This document shows positions 21,781 to 30,217 of a DNA stretch of 40,175 nucleotides, piece after piece. Every line of letters starts with the position of its first letter. The first letter of the stretch is position 1. The position numbers and the translations under genes are program-made. This stretch comes from an uncultured Clostridia bacterium. Its GTDB lineage: Bacteria > Bacillota > Clostridia > Christensenellales > CAG-314. The notes under the pieces were generated by a model. That model saw nothing but the letters and a program-made list of their open reading frames with translations, did not search any database and was not told the origin of the DNA. The stretch spans positions 1 to 40,175 of the forward strand of contig CAKQEP010000012.1 in assembly GCA_934230325.1 (NCBI GenBank). The letters run 5' to 3'.

Positions 21781-23649
21781 ATGGAAAAAGACAAAAACAA
21801 AAAGTTTTACGAGCAAATCGTAAAGGAAGTGACGGAGGACTTTGCCCGACGGCAGGAAGAACGACTGCCTTACGAACTCAAATGGCAACTCAATATGAAT
21901 TTTATCGTAGGCAATCAATACTGCGAGATAGGCAGGCGCGCCGTCAAAAATTACGACAAGGACTTTTTTTGGCAGGAAAGAGAAGTGTACAACCACATTT
22001 CTCCCGTGTACGAAACGCGGCTTGCTAAACTGTCGAGGGTAAAACCAAAAATGTCGGTACGCCCTTTTTCCGCCCAAGACGAGGATGTAAAGGGGGCTAA
22101 AGCGGCTTCTAAAATTCTTGACAGTTGCAGCGAAAAAATGCGATTGTCGAGTCTTGTGGACGCCGCGACGATGTGGAGCGAAGCGTGCGGCACGGCTTTT
22201 TACAAAATTACGTGGGACAAATCCAAAGGTATGGCGTTGCCGTCGGAAAACGGAAACGTTAAAACGGGCGACGCGGTAGTCACCGTTTGTTCTCCCTTTG
22301 AAATTTATCCCGACAGTATGGTGTGCGACGGCATGAAAGACTTAAACAGCGTTATTCACGCAAAGGCGTACACCGTTGACGAAGTAAAAAATATTTGGGG
22401 CGCGGACGTCAAGGGCGGCGACGTAAAAGTATTCGCTATGGGTAGCGACGCCGTGACGGGAGGTTATGGCGTCAACGGGTTTGCGCCCAACGTAACGGAG
22501 CAGACCAAAAAGGACAGCGTTATCGTGATAGAAAGGTATACCCGCCCAAACGCAAAGTATCCCGACGGTCAGTTGGTAATAGTTGCGGGGGACAAGATAC
22601 TTTATCTCGGAGTTTTGCCCTACCTAAACGGCGAAAACCGTCAGCGCGACTTGCCCTTTGTGCGGCAGGTAAGCAGTCTTGTGGCAGGTTGCTTTTGGGG
22701 TACGAGCGTAATTGACAGATTGATACCTATTCAGCGGTCGTACAACGCGGTAAAAAACAGAAAACACGAGTTTTTAAACCGATTGTCTATGGGAGTCATA
22801 GCGGTGGAAGAAGGTAGCGTCGATACGGACGACTTGACCGACGGCGGCTTGCAACCGGGTAAGGTAATAGTGTACAGGCAAGGCTCTAATCTTCCTCGTT
22901 TGTTGGACGCGGGAAACGTTCCGACGGAGTTTATTTACGAAGAGGACAGATTGCTTAAAGAGTTTTTGGAGATGTCGGGAGTGTCGGAGTTGATGCGCAA
23001 CAGCACTACCACTCAAAACATTACGAGCGGCGTCGCTTTGCAATTGTTGGTGGAGCAGGACGACACGAGAATGAATATATGCGCCGAGCAGATTCGCGGC
23101 GCGATAAGAGAAGTGACGAGGCAGATTATCAGACTGTACAAGCAGTATGCGGTAAACGCCCGCCTCGAAAAAATAATCGGCGCGGACGGCGCGGTGGAAA
23201 CGTTCTACTTTAAAGGGAGCGACCTTACTTCCGACGACGTCGTGCTGGAAACGGAAAACGAACTAAACGATACACCTTCCGCCCGTCGGGCAATGGTAAT
23301 GGATTTGCTCAACGCGGGGCTGTTGACGGACGCGGACGGTAAAATATCACAGACGGCAAAACTCAAAATTTTGGATATGATGGGTTTCGGCAACTGGGAA
23401 AGCGCGCAGGATATAGCCTCTCTCCACCGCAAAAAAGCAGAGAAGGAAAATCTTTTGATGTCGGAGAACACCCTCCCGCTCGAAGTGGACGACCACGCTA
23501 TTCACGTAGAGGAGCATACACGATTTGTCGTGAGCGGCGCGGCAGCCAAAGCGGGCAAAAAAACGGAGCAACTTGTTCTCGCGCACATCAGGGCGCACAA
23601 ACAAATGTCGGTGCCGTCGGAGCAACCAAAGGAGGTTTTTGATGAATGA
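21781..23649 (+). CDS. phage portal protein (P22-like)
   Basis: A 622-aa portal subunit, expected to form the dodecameric ring at one capsid vertex through which DNA enters and leaves. Family signs are the N-terminal RRQEERLPYELKWQLNMNF, HISPVYETRLAKLSRVKP, and FWGTSVIDRLIPIQRSYNAV. The C-terminal TTTQNITSGVALQLL segment precedes a long helical part with VTRQIIRLYKQYA. The length fits the P22-type group rather than the shorter HK97 portals. I start at the ATG at 21781 (GGAGG 8 nt upstream) instead of a TTG one codon earlier. The stop overlaps the start of the scaffold gene (ATGAATGA). Confidence 0.9.
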   Translation: MEKDKNKKFYEQIVKEVTEDFARRQEERLPYELKWQLNMNFIVGNQYCEIGRRAVKNYDKDFFWQEREVYNHISPVYETRLAKLSRVKPKMSVRPFSAQDEDVKGAKAASKILDSCSEKMRLSSLVDAATMWSEACGTAFYKITWDKSKGMALPSENGNVKTGDAVVTVCSPFEIYPDSMVCDGMKDLNSVIHAKAYTVDEVKNIWGADVKGGDVKVFAMGSDAVTGGYGVNGFAPNVTEQTKKDSVIVIERYTRPNAKYPDGQLVIVAGDKILYLGVLPYLNGENRQRDLPFVRQVSSLVAGCFWGTSVIDRLIPIQRSYNAVKNRKHEFLNRLSMGVIAVEEGSVDTDDLTDGGLQPGKVIVYRQGSNLPRLLDAGNVPTEFIYEEDRLLKEFLEMSGVSELMRNSTTTQNITSGVALQLLVEQDDTRMNICAEQIRGAIREVTRQIIRLYKQYAVNARLEKIIGADGAVETFYFKGSDLTSDDVVLETENELNDTPSARRAMVMDLLNAGLLTDADGKISQTAKLKILDMMGFGNWESAQDIASLHRKKAEKENLLMSENTLPLEVDDHAIHVEEHTRFVVSGAAAKAGKKTEQLVLAHIRAHKQMSVPSEQPKEVFDE

Positions 23650-24202
23650 GGACTCAACAATTTTGGGCAAATTTAAAAGCGTGGAGGCTTTAAAAAACGC
23701 TTACGACTCTTTGCAAAAAGAGTTCACCAAAAAATGCCAAAAACTCAGTCTTTTGCAAAAGGAGGCGGATAATTGCGCGGAAATCGAGCAACCGCCGCAG
23801 GATACCGTCGCGACGGAGGCTTTGACGGAGCAAAAGCACAATCGTTTGTCCGACGTTTTTAAACAAGGACTTGACGACGCCGTAGCAAAGGAAAAAGACG
23901 ATCCGCATTCGTCGCAATTTTGTTCTGCGCTTAAAGCAACGTCGGACGACCTCAAAACGCAGGGGGACGAGCCGTCGGGTATAAACGACTTTTTGTTGCA
24001 AAACCCCGACTTTGTCACCGAATACGTACTTAAAAACGACGCGTTGTTGGACGCGTTGCTGATAAAGTACGCTCAGAATATGGCGAGAGTGTCCGCGCCC
24101 GTCGTAATGTCGGGCAGGGGCAGTATGAGCCTTACGCCGCCTTTGTCACCCGTCACGGTGGAAGAAGCGGGCGCGCTCGCTAAAAAAATGTTTAATAAAT
24201 AA
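23642..24202 (+). CDS. probable scaffolding protein
   Basis: A 186-aa, strongly charged, helix-rich protein in the scaffold position between portal and coat. Residues about 10-45 form a coiled-coil (KSVEALKNAYDSLQKEFTKK). A Gln/Asp/Ser-rich middle follows, then a helical segment GINDFLLQNPDFVTEYVLKN and a C-terminal helix VTVEEAGALAKKMFNK that could contact the coat, as basic C-terminal helices do in P22 scaffold. The ATG at 23642 has AAGGAGG 7 nt upstream and overlaps the portal stop by 8 nt. The role is inferred from position, size and composition; sequence conservation in scaffolds is low. Confidence 0.65.
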   Translation: MNEDSTILGKFKSVEALKNAYDSLQKEFTKKCQKLSLLQKEADNCAEIEQPPQDTVATEALTEQKHNRLSDVFKQGLDDAVAKEKDDPHSSQFCSALKATSDDLKTQGDEPSGINDFLLQNPDFVTEYVLKNDALLDALLIKYAQNMARVSAPVVMSGRGSMSLTPPLSPVTVEEAGALAKKMFNK

Positions 24203-24219
24203 TAAGGAGAATTTTTGTA

Positions 24220-25404
24220 ATGGTAACTATTTCTACTGCGGAAAACGCATTAAAAACACTGTATCTCGGCGTCGTAAGCGACCAACTCAACACCAAAGTA
24301 AACCCTTTGCTTGCAAAAATCAAACAAAAGACTTCTGACGTATGGGGCAAGGAAGTGCGCAAACTCGTGCCTTACGGCGCAAACGGCGGTATCGGCGCGG
24401 GAACGGAAGACGGCAACCTTCCGTCGGCGGCAGGCAACAATTATCAACAGTTTTGCCTGACTCTCAAAAACCTTTACGGCACGATAGAACTCTCGGACAA
24501 AGCGATAAGAGCGTCTGCAAACAACAGCGGCGCATTCGTAAACTTGCTCAATGCGGAAATGGAAGGTCTTATTAAAGCGAGCAAGTTCAACTTTGGCCGT
24601 ATGCTTTTTGGCGACGGTAGCGGCAAACTCGCAACGGTAGAAAGCGTGAGCGGCAACGTCGTTGTTTTGGACGAAATCGCAAACGTCATAGAAGGTATGG
24701 TGGTGGATTTTCTCACCCCCGCAAACTCTACTTACTCTCTCGTGAGCGGCGCGTGCGGCAGACGTATCGTTTCCGTTGACCGCGCAAACAAAAAAATCAC
24801 GGTGGACGGAGCGGCTATCTCGGCTAATACCATAGCGGCAAACGATATAGTCACCGTTCAGGGCAGTTTTAATAAGGAATTGACGGGACTCGGCGCGATT
24901 TTTGGCAACAGCACGACTTTGTACGGGATAAACCGCGCCAACAACCTTTGGCTTACTCCCAAATCCGTTGCCGCAACCGACGGAAAAATAGACGACTCCA
25001 CTATTCAAAAGGTGGTGGACGAGTTGGAAGACGTTGCGGGCAGCACCGCAAACTTTATCGTTTGCAACAGCGGCGTAAGACGCGCGTATCAAAACTACCT
25101 TACCGCAAAACGCACCAACGTTGACACTCTCAATCTCGAAGGCGGGTTTAAAGCGATAAGTTTTGGCGGAATCCCCGTCGTTACCGACAGATTTTGCCCG
25201 TCAGGCAAAATGTACGTATTAAACACCGACGAGTTTGCGCTCCATCAACTTTGCGACTGGAGATGGTTGGAAGGCGACGACGGCAAAGTTCTTAAACAAA
25301 CGGCGGGCAAGCCCGTTTATACCGCCACTCTCGTCAAATACGCTGATTTGCTGTGCGAAAAGCCCATCGGTCAAGGCGTAATAACCGGCATCACGGAGGC
25401 TTAA
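24220..25404 (+). CDS. major capsid (coat) protein, HK97 fold, P22-like
   Basis: A 394-aa coat protein. Order of parts: N-terminal arm; an E-loop/P-domain region with the TIELSDKAIRAS and MLFGDGSG motifs; a beta-rich insertion (about 145-225, GNVVVLDEIANVIEGMVVDF to NDIVTVQGSF) in the place of the P22 I-domain. The remaining A/P domain carries FIVCNSGVRRAYQNYL, FGGIPVVTDRFCPSGKMYVLN and a C-terminal LLCEKPIGQGVITGI. These are typical of HK97-fold coats. AAGGAG lies 10 nt before the ATG. It is the only gene in the module followed directly by a terminator, which fits a need for more coat than of the downstream products. There is no protease gene, so maturation by cleavage is unlikely. Confidence 0.87.
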   Translation: MVTISTAENALKTLYLGVVSDQLNTKVNPLLAKIKQKTSDVWGKEVRKLVPYGANGGIGAGTEDGNLPSAAGNNYQQFCLTLKNLYGTIELSDKAIRASANNSGAFVNLLNAEMEGLIKASKFNFGRMLFGDGSGKLATVESVSGNVVVLDEIANVIEGMVVDFLTPANSTYSLVSGACGRRIVSVDRANKKITVDGAAISANTIAANDIVTVQGSFNKELTGLGAIFGNSTTLYGINRANNLWLTPKSVAATDGKIDDSTIQKVVDELEDVAGSTANFIVCNSGVRRAYQNYLTAKRTNVDTLNLEGGFKAISFGGIPVVTDRFCPSGKMYVLNTDEFALHQLCDWRWLEGDDGKVLKQTAGKPVYTATLVKYADLLCEKPIGQGVITGITEA

Positions 25405-25409
25405 CGGGA

Positions 25410-25446
25410 AAAAAAGGGGGAGGGGGCAAAAACCCTCCTCTTTTTA
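25410..25446 (+). terminator. terminator/attenuator after the coat gene
   Basis: GGGGGAGGG and CCCTCCTC pair around an 8-nt loop with an A tract before and five T after. It lies inside the head operon and should reduce transcription of the genes for minor components downstream. Confidence 0.75.
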
Positions 25447-25478
25447 AAACTAATTGACGACAAAAACCTTTTTTAACT

Positions 25479-25817
25479 ATGAAAAAACAACTTATCGAAA
25501 TACGCGGCGACGTTTTTGACGTTAGCGACAGGCTAAAATCCATCGACGACGGGTACTTTGTCGTATACGACAAAAGGGCGGCAAGGTACGAAGTTCACAA
25601 TACGGGGCAGGGCAAAGATACCTTTTGTTTTGTCGTTCCGTACAAAAATTTGGACAGTCGCACGGTGGATTACTGCTTAAAAACGCGCAGGCAAAACGCC
25701 GACAAAATTTTTGCGGAAGCGGATTTGCACAACGCAAAAGTCGAGGCGGCGCTCTCGCGCGAAGTTGCGGAAAAAGCGGTTTGCGGCGTAGAAAACCTTT
25801 TGAGGAGTATTAAATGA
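25479..25817 (+). CDS. hypothetical protein of the head module
   Basis: A 112-aa protein that I do not recognise. Residues 1-55 look like a small beta domain (LIEIRGDVFDVSDRLKSID, RYEVHNTG, TFCFVVPYKNLDSRTVDY). Residues 60-110 are one amphipathic helix rich in Ala, Glu and Lys. The ATG at 25479 has no clear ribosome binding site, unlike its neighbours, and follows the attenuator, so expression is probably low. Its stop overlaps the next start (ATGA). Position suggests a capsid decoration or head-completion part. Confidence 0.65.
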   Translation: MKKQLIEIRGDVFDVSDRLKSIDDGYFVVYDKRAARYEVHNTGQGKDTFCFVVPYKNLDSRTVDYCLKTRRQNADKIFAEADLHNAKVEAALSREVAEKAVCGVENLLRSIK

Positions 25818-26389
25818 AAATCAAAGATATAGTAAAATTGTGCGGCAAATTGCTTTGCTGCGGGTTTGACGAGCAAATATTCGAGGGTTCGGCTACCGAC
25901 GACGAGGTAAGAGACGCGCTAAGCAGCGACAAAAAGTTGTCGTTGCTGACGGAATGCGTTTCTCTCGTAGAAACGGAACTTGCCTGCGACTATATTCCGC
26001 TCAAAGCGCAACAGTGTTTTGATAGCGGCGACGCGGCTTATTCCGAGTTTGAGCATACCCCGCACGAAATTATCAGAGTCGTTGACCAAAACGGCGCGGA
26101 CGCGGACTTCAAAAGTTTGCCCGACGGCGTAAAAGCAGAGGTCGGCGGCGGCAAAATGACGGTTTTTTACAACTATCGCCCCGCAAAAAAGGGCTGGGAC
26201 GACGAGTTGGAAAGAGGAAACTGCAAAGCAGACGAGAGATTGTTTGCTTATGGCGCGATAGCGGAATATATGCTTTTGTCGGGTATGTACGACGAAGCGG
26301 CGGTGTGGGACAAGAGATACAAGGACCTTGCGGAAGTGGTTTTGTCTACAAACAAAAGCCTCAAGATAAAGGAGAGGAGGTGGCTGTAA
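25814..26389 (+). CDS. probable head-tail adaptor (gp4-like position)
   Basis: A 191-aa protein, largely helical, with a central beta part (EFEHTPHEIIRVVDQNGADA, KMTVFYNYRP). The end, ADERLFAYGAIAEYMLLSGMYDEAAVWDKRYKDL, is a pattern often seen in head-completion/connector proteins that bind under the portal. Its place after the coat and before the gp10-like protein matches P22 gp4. The ATG overlaps the preceding stop by 4 nt and has a GAGGAG site; its stop TAA shares a base with the next ATG. The assignment is by position and general pattern only. Confidence 0.6.
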   Translation: MKIKDIVKLCGKLLCCGFDEQIFEGSATDDEVRDALSSDKKLSLLTECVSLVETELACDYIPLKAQQCFDSGDAAYSEFEHTPHEIIRVVDQNGADADFKSLPDGVKAEVGGGKMTVFYNYRPAKKGWDDELERGNCKADERLFAYGAIAEYMLLSGMYDEAAVWDKRYKDLAEVVLSTNKSLKIKERRWL

Positions 26390-27882
26390 TGTTTCACAAA
26401 AAAACGTTGGCGGTAAAAAACGGCAAATCCAAACGATTGACCGTCAGCGATTTTGCGGGCGGGCAAAACAGCGTCACCGACGACCCGTACGTTTCTTTTT
26501 CCGCCGCAAAGGTAAGTTACAACGTCAACGGCGACGGCGGCGCGCTTAAAGAAAGTTGCGGCGCGGATTGTTTCAGATTACCCGATACGTCGGGCGGGGA
26601 ATACGGCGTCAGCATACAAAACGATACCGTCGTGCGGGTGTGGTACTACCGCCGTTACGACGTTCAAAACGAGTGCAACGACGACAGAATAATTTTTTTG
26701 ACGGGCAACGGCAACCTCTATTATATTAAGGTCAACAACGTTTCCGCAGGAACGACTATGTTTGACTCGAGAAAATTTACTTCTATCCCGTCGGCGGTCA
26801 ACTACCGCTTAAACGGTCAGGACGTAATGATTTTTTGTTCGCCGTCGGACGATATGCGTATTTACGACGGAACGGGTTTGCCGCAAAAAGTGTTTACCGC
26901 GCCAAAACTCAAAACCATTTGTATGCATTACGACCGCTTGTTTGCGGTTAAGGAAGGCGACAAAAACACTTTGTGGTTCAGCGACGACCTCGATCCGTCA
27001 AACTGGAACGTCGGACTTGACGAAGCGGGATATATTTCTCTCACCGACGAGCGCGGCGCGATAATAAAACTTGTGAGTTTTTTAAACTACCTGTACGTTT
27101 TTCGCGATTACGGCATAAGTCGATTGACTGCGCGCGGAGAGCAAACGGACTTTTTTCTTGCGCACTTGTTTGTGGCGGACGGCAAGATTTACGGCGAAAC
27201 GGTATGCGTTTGCGGCGACAGAATTTTGTTTTTGACGGACAAAGGGCTGTGTAGTTTTGACGGAGCGTCTACAAGGCGAATTTTTACGAGGCTGGACGGA
27301 TTTTTTGAAGGTCAGGACAATTCTAATGCGGTGGCGGAGTTTTATCGCGGAAAATATTATCTGTCCTGCAACGTCGGGTTTGACGACGGGCAGATTACTA
27401 AAGCCGAAAAAAACGGCTGCGTAAACAACGCCTTGTTGCAAATCGATTTGCTCAAAGGTTCCGTCGATATAATGCGCGGGTTTGACGTCGTGAGTATTGC
27501 GGCGTTAAACGGCGACGGAGTGAGCGAGTTGCTGTTGTGTTTCGGGCACAACCAAGAGTTTAGCAAAACTCTCGGAAAGTTGGAGAAAGGCGGCAAACTC
27601 TTTGGCGACAACACCTTAAAAAAGTGGGTGTGTCCGTCTACCGACCTTAACAACGGCGCGTACCCCAAACTTCTTAAATACGTCACGCTCAAAACGCTAT
27701 ACGATATAGTTTTGTGCGTTGACGCCGACGGCGAAAAGCATTACTTTGACGTAAGCGGTTGCCAACACGCCCAAAAAGTGCCGATAAACGTCGTTGCGCA
27801 CGAGTTTTGCGTGAGCATAAGCGCGGATACGGAAAAAATGTACGTTGTTCGTCCCGAGTTTGTGTTTAAGGAGTACGATTGA
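26389..27882 (+). CDS. gp10-like packaged-DNA stabilisation / tail hub protein
   Basis: A 497-aa beta-propeller-like protein. A diagnostic central stretch is LWFSDDLDPSNWNVG, then GAIIKLVSFLNYLYVFRDYGI and ILFLTDKGLCSFDG. It resembles phage stabilisation and tail-hub proteins of the P22 gp10 kind, which close the portal after packaging. The N-terminal FAGGQNSVTDDPYVSFSAAK (residues about 20-39) is also typical: such proteins begin with a 'G.N...DD' segment. I start at the ATG at 26389 behind GAGGAGG; a longer frame opening at 26305 would overlap the previous gene. The stop overlaps the next start (TGATG). Confidence 0.68.
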   Translation: MFHKKTLAVKNGKSKRLTVSDFAGGQNSVTDDPYVSFSAAKVSYNVNGDGGALKESCGADCFRLPDTSGGEYGVSIQNDTVVRVWYYRRYDVQNECNDDRIIFLTGNGNLYYIKVNNVSAGTTMFDSRKFTSIPSAVNYRLNGQDVMIFCSPSDDMRIYDGTGLPQKVFTAPKLKTICMHYDRLFAVKEGDKNTLWFSDDLDPSNWNVGLDEAGYISLTDERGAIIKLVSFLNYLYVFRDYGISRLTARGEQTDFFLAHLFVADGKIYGETVCVCGDRILFLTDKGLCSFDGASTRRIFTRLDGFFEGQDNSNAVAEFYRGKYYLSCNVGFDDGQITKAEKNGCVNNALLQIDLLKGSVDIMRGFDVVSIAALNGDGVSELLLCFGHNQEFSKTLGKLEKGGKLFGDNTLKKWVCPSTDLNNGAYPKLLKYVTLKTLYDIVLCVDADGEKHYFDVSGCQHAQKVPINVVAHEFCVSISADTEKMYVVRPEFVFKEYD

Positions 27883-29054
27883 TGGCGGAAGATTTTTTTA
27901 AGCGGAACGATTACGCCGAGTTGGACGTTTGCATAAAAAACGAAGTGGCGTCGCAACTCAAAAAAATGCGGTTGCGGTTTGAAGATACTACCTTCAACAA
28001 CGCAATAACCGACGGCGCAAGCGTGAATTTTAAAAAGAACGGCGCGGGGCGCGTTTCTGTGGCGTTTTGTTTTAAAACCGACGGCGCGGCTTGCGAAGTT
28101 GCGTTGTATTTGGACCAAGCAAGGTTGTGCGGCGTCAAACAAGCGGCGACGACGACGGTTTCCGACGCGGTGTTTTTGTTTAAATCGGCTAATCTGTCGG
28201 ACGGGCAACACGCTCTAACCGTCAAAACCACGACGGCGGGCAACGTAAAAGTGTTTGACGCGCAGGTGGTGTTGACGGGGGACGGGCTGTCCGATTTGTT
28301 TAAACCTTTTTGCGTTCGTTGCTTAAACGCGGGGGAAAACGATTACAAGTTTTTGGCAAAAAAGCGCAACAACTATTTTTTGAGCAACGACGTCACGGCG
28401 GAAAACGGCGTGGGGGTTAATTTTGAGCAAGGCGTTTTTAACGTCAGACCGTTTTATCTCGACGGAACGCTTTACTTTTTGTGTATCGACGGCGGCAGAT
28501 GCAAAATATTAAAACGTCTTGACTACGCGTCGGAAGAAGTTTTGGACGTCGGTTATGCCGAGTGTTGCGCTTTTGCGCCGACGAGCGACGGTTGCGGATT
28601 TTTGCTGTATGCGGCGGAAGGCAAACTGTACTACGTCAAGGTGGAAGGTTTAAATTCAAACGCAACCGCAAGCACGCCGTACCGACTTTTTGTAGAAGGA
28701 TTTTTTGGCAGAATATCCAAAATCTGGGCGGAGATAAAAAACGAGCAACTTTATTTTGCGGTTTTTTGTCCGTGCAAGACGGCGGCGGCGCGTACCGAAA
28801 CGGATATTGACGGAGAAATCACGGCAACGAGTATAGGCGCGACCAAAACGATAAATGCGGCGGACGTTATTTTTAAAAACGACGGCGTTGAAATTGCGGA
28901 TTTTGACGGCGAACTGCTTTTAAGCCGCACTATTGCGTCGGACGGGGGAGCGACGACGATAAAAAAGGTTTGTTTTTGCGACGGCGGAGTATGCCTTTTT
29001 GACGGCGGTATAGTCGCGTATGACGACGGAAAATATATTATTTTAAAGGAGTAG
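27882..29054 (+). CDS. unknown Cys-rich beta protein of the head/tail module
   Basis: A 390-aa protein not recognised by sequence. The first 45 residues are helical and charged; the rest looks all-beta. Residues about 45-135 resemble a carbohydrate-binding-like sandwich (VSVAFCFKTDGAACEVALYL). Residues about 150-390 contain propeller-like strands (LYFLCIDGGRCKIL, GFLLYAAEGKLYYVKV, VCFCDGGVCLFDGGIVAYDD). It has an unusually high number of cysteines for a phage structural protein. The ATG at 27882 overlaps the preceding stop and has AAGGAG 8 nt upstream. By place it could be a tail-tip or fibre-like component, the only candidate receptor-binding gene here. Confidence 0.6.
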   Translation: MAEDFFKRNDYAELDVCIKNEVASQLKKMRLRFEDTTFNNAITDGASVNFKKNGAGRVSVAFCFKTDGAACEVALYLDQARLCGVKQAATTTVSDAVFLFKSANLSDGQHALTVKTTTAGNVKVFDAQVVLTGDGLSDLFKPFCVRCLNAGENDYKFLAKKRNNYFLSNDVTAENGVGVNFEQGVFNVRPFYLDGTLYFLCIDGGRCKILKRLDYASEEVLDVGYAECCAFAPTSDGCGFLLYAAEGKLYYVKVEGLNSNATASTPYRLFVEGFFGRISKIWAEIKNEQLYFAVFCPCKTAAARTETDIDGEITATSIGATKTINAADVIFKNDGVEIADFDGELLLSRTIASDGGATTIKKVCFCDGGVCLFDGGIVAYDDGKYIILKE

Positions 29055-29060
29055 AAAAAA

Positions 29061-29996
29061 ATGAGCATAAAACAATTAGACGACGCTTCTCAAGCGTACA
29101 AAAAGTTTTTGGACAAAATGGTAGAAGTGGACAAAAAATACAGTACGAGTTACAACCAACCCAAGATAAACGCGCCCGAGTCGTTGGGACTTAAAAAACT
29201 TACTTACGATATGCCGACGGAAGAAGAAGTCGCTGCCGCCGCGCAAAAGTATTACGAAGGCGACAAGGCTCGCGACGTGGCTAACGTTGGCGCAAACACC
29301 GACAAAAGCGTAAACAATCTGTCGGGAAAAGCCGAGCAGGCAAAGGCGGTTGCCGTCAAAAGCATTGCCGACGCGGAGCAAAAACGCAAAGACGATTTAA
29401 AATCCGCAAACTACGCGACGCAAGCCAAAAATCTTGTCAACAGCAGTATAAGGACGGGCGTTTTTGAAGAAATCAACGACGACGCCGACCAAAAAATCAC
29501 AAACGCCGCGACTACTCGCGACGAAACGATAGCGGAAATCGACAAGGAAATCAGCCGCCTCAACGACCTTAAACTGCAAAAAATAAAGGACATAGAAAAC
29601 GAATACGCTAAGCGCGCGGAAAGCAAGGCAAAATCTCTGATGGACGAGGAACGCCAAAAAGCCGACGCAGTGACAAAGTACAACAACTCGGTGGAAGAAA
29701 AAGAGGCGCAGTACAAAAAGAATCTTGCAAAACAACTCGACGCAAAAGAGCGCGACGAGTGGCAAAGGGTTGCGGATATGCTTAATCTCACGGCAAAATT
29801 AGGAGAAAGCGGCGTCGCAAGGCAAAAAGAGGAGGAAAAATACAGAGAAGCGAGAAATATTCTCGACAATTTTTCCCCCTCCGACGCTCTTGCGATATTA
29901 GAGAGTTCGGCGGCTTTTGCCACTCATTTGGGAAGTATGTACGACACGTTGAGAGCGTATTACACAAACAAAGCGAGCGAGCAACGAGGGGATTAG
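29061..29996 (+). CDS. coiled-coil protein at the end of the head module
   Basis: A 311-aa protein, rich in Ala, Lys, Glu and Asp and nearly all helical from residue 50. It has long heptad-like stretches (for example DETIAEIDKEISRLNDLKLQ and EEKEAQYKKNLAKQLDAKER). There is no signal peptide or membrane helix. The last residues (about 270-300, FSPSDALAILESSAAFATHL) form a separate hydrophobic helix. Phage needle, ejection and tape-like proteins are helical like this, and P22 has such genes after gp10, but no specific similarity is visible. It is the last gene of the module; 220 bp later the hrcA gene begins. Confidence 0.6.
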   Translation: MSIKQLDDASQAYKKFLDKMVEVDKKYSTSYNQPKINAPESLGLKKLTYDMPTEEEVAAAAQKYYEGDKARDVANVGANTDKSVNNLSGKAEQAKAVAVKSIADAEQKRKDDLKSANYATQAKNLVNSSIRTGVFEEINDDADQKITNAATTRDETIAEIDKEISRLNDLKLQKIKDIENEYAKRAESKAKSLMDEERQKADAVTKYNNSVEEKEAQYKKNLAKQLDAKERDEWQRVADMLNLTAKLGESGVARQKEEEKYREARNILDNFSPSDALAILESSAAFATHLGSMYDTLRAYYTNKASEQRGD

Positions 29997-30113
29997 GTAT
30001 AAAAAAAGCGACAAAGCGCATACTATAAAAGCAGAATAAAAGCGGCACCGTTGCGGCGGCGGTCAAAGGCAAAAAAAATTTTAAAAAAAATTTAAAAAAT
30101 TGCCTCAAAACAG

Positions 30114-30142
30114 TTGACACGACGTCAAAACGGTGCTATTTT
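30114..30142 (+). promoter_or_regulatory. heat-shock operon promoter
   Basis: TTGACA at 30114-30119, 17-nt spacer and TATTTT at 30137-30142. The CIRCE operator lies just downstream, covering the start of transcription. Confidence 0.85.
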
Positions 30143-30153
30143 ATATGCAGAAT

Positions 30154-30180
30154 TTAGCAGTCCTATCAAGAGAGTGCTAA
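30154..30180 (+). promoter_or_regulatory. CIRCE operator (HrcA binding site)
   Basis: TTAGCAGTC, nine bases, GAGTGCTAA. This matches the consensus TTAGCACTC-N9-GAGTGCTAA except for one base in the left arm (G at 30160 for C). HrcA bound here should repress the operon until heat shock. Confidence 0.95.
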
Positions 30181-30217
30181 CACTCGATAAAAAAGTTTGC
30201 GAAATCGGAGGTGCAAA

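Larger units (their letters stand above)
20054..29996 (+). mobile_element. P22-like head-assembly module without other phage functions
   Basis: Ten genes in one direction with overlaps or gaps mostly under 20 nt, in the P22 order terminase, portal, scaffold, coat, gp4-like, gp10-like. All frames are intact. I find no integrase, repressor, replication, endolysin, holin or tailspike gene in the window, and no flanking direct repeats that could be attachment sites. The regulator at 18688 may belong to it. It could be a defective prophage remnant or a domesticated particle system; the intact frames favour the latter. Confidence 0.7.

Noticed and set aside
18362..30113. Attachment-site direct repeats flanking the phage-like module
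   Set aside because: By eye I found no repeat longer than about 8-10 nt shared by the two flanks and no tRNA at either end; a computed repeat search would be decisive.
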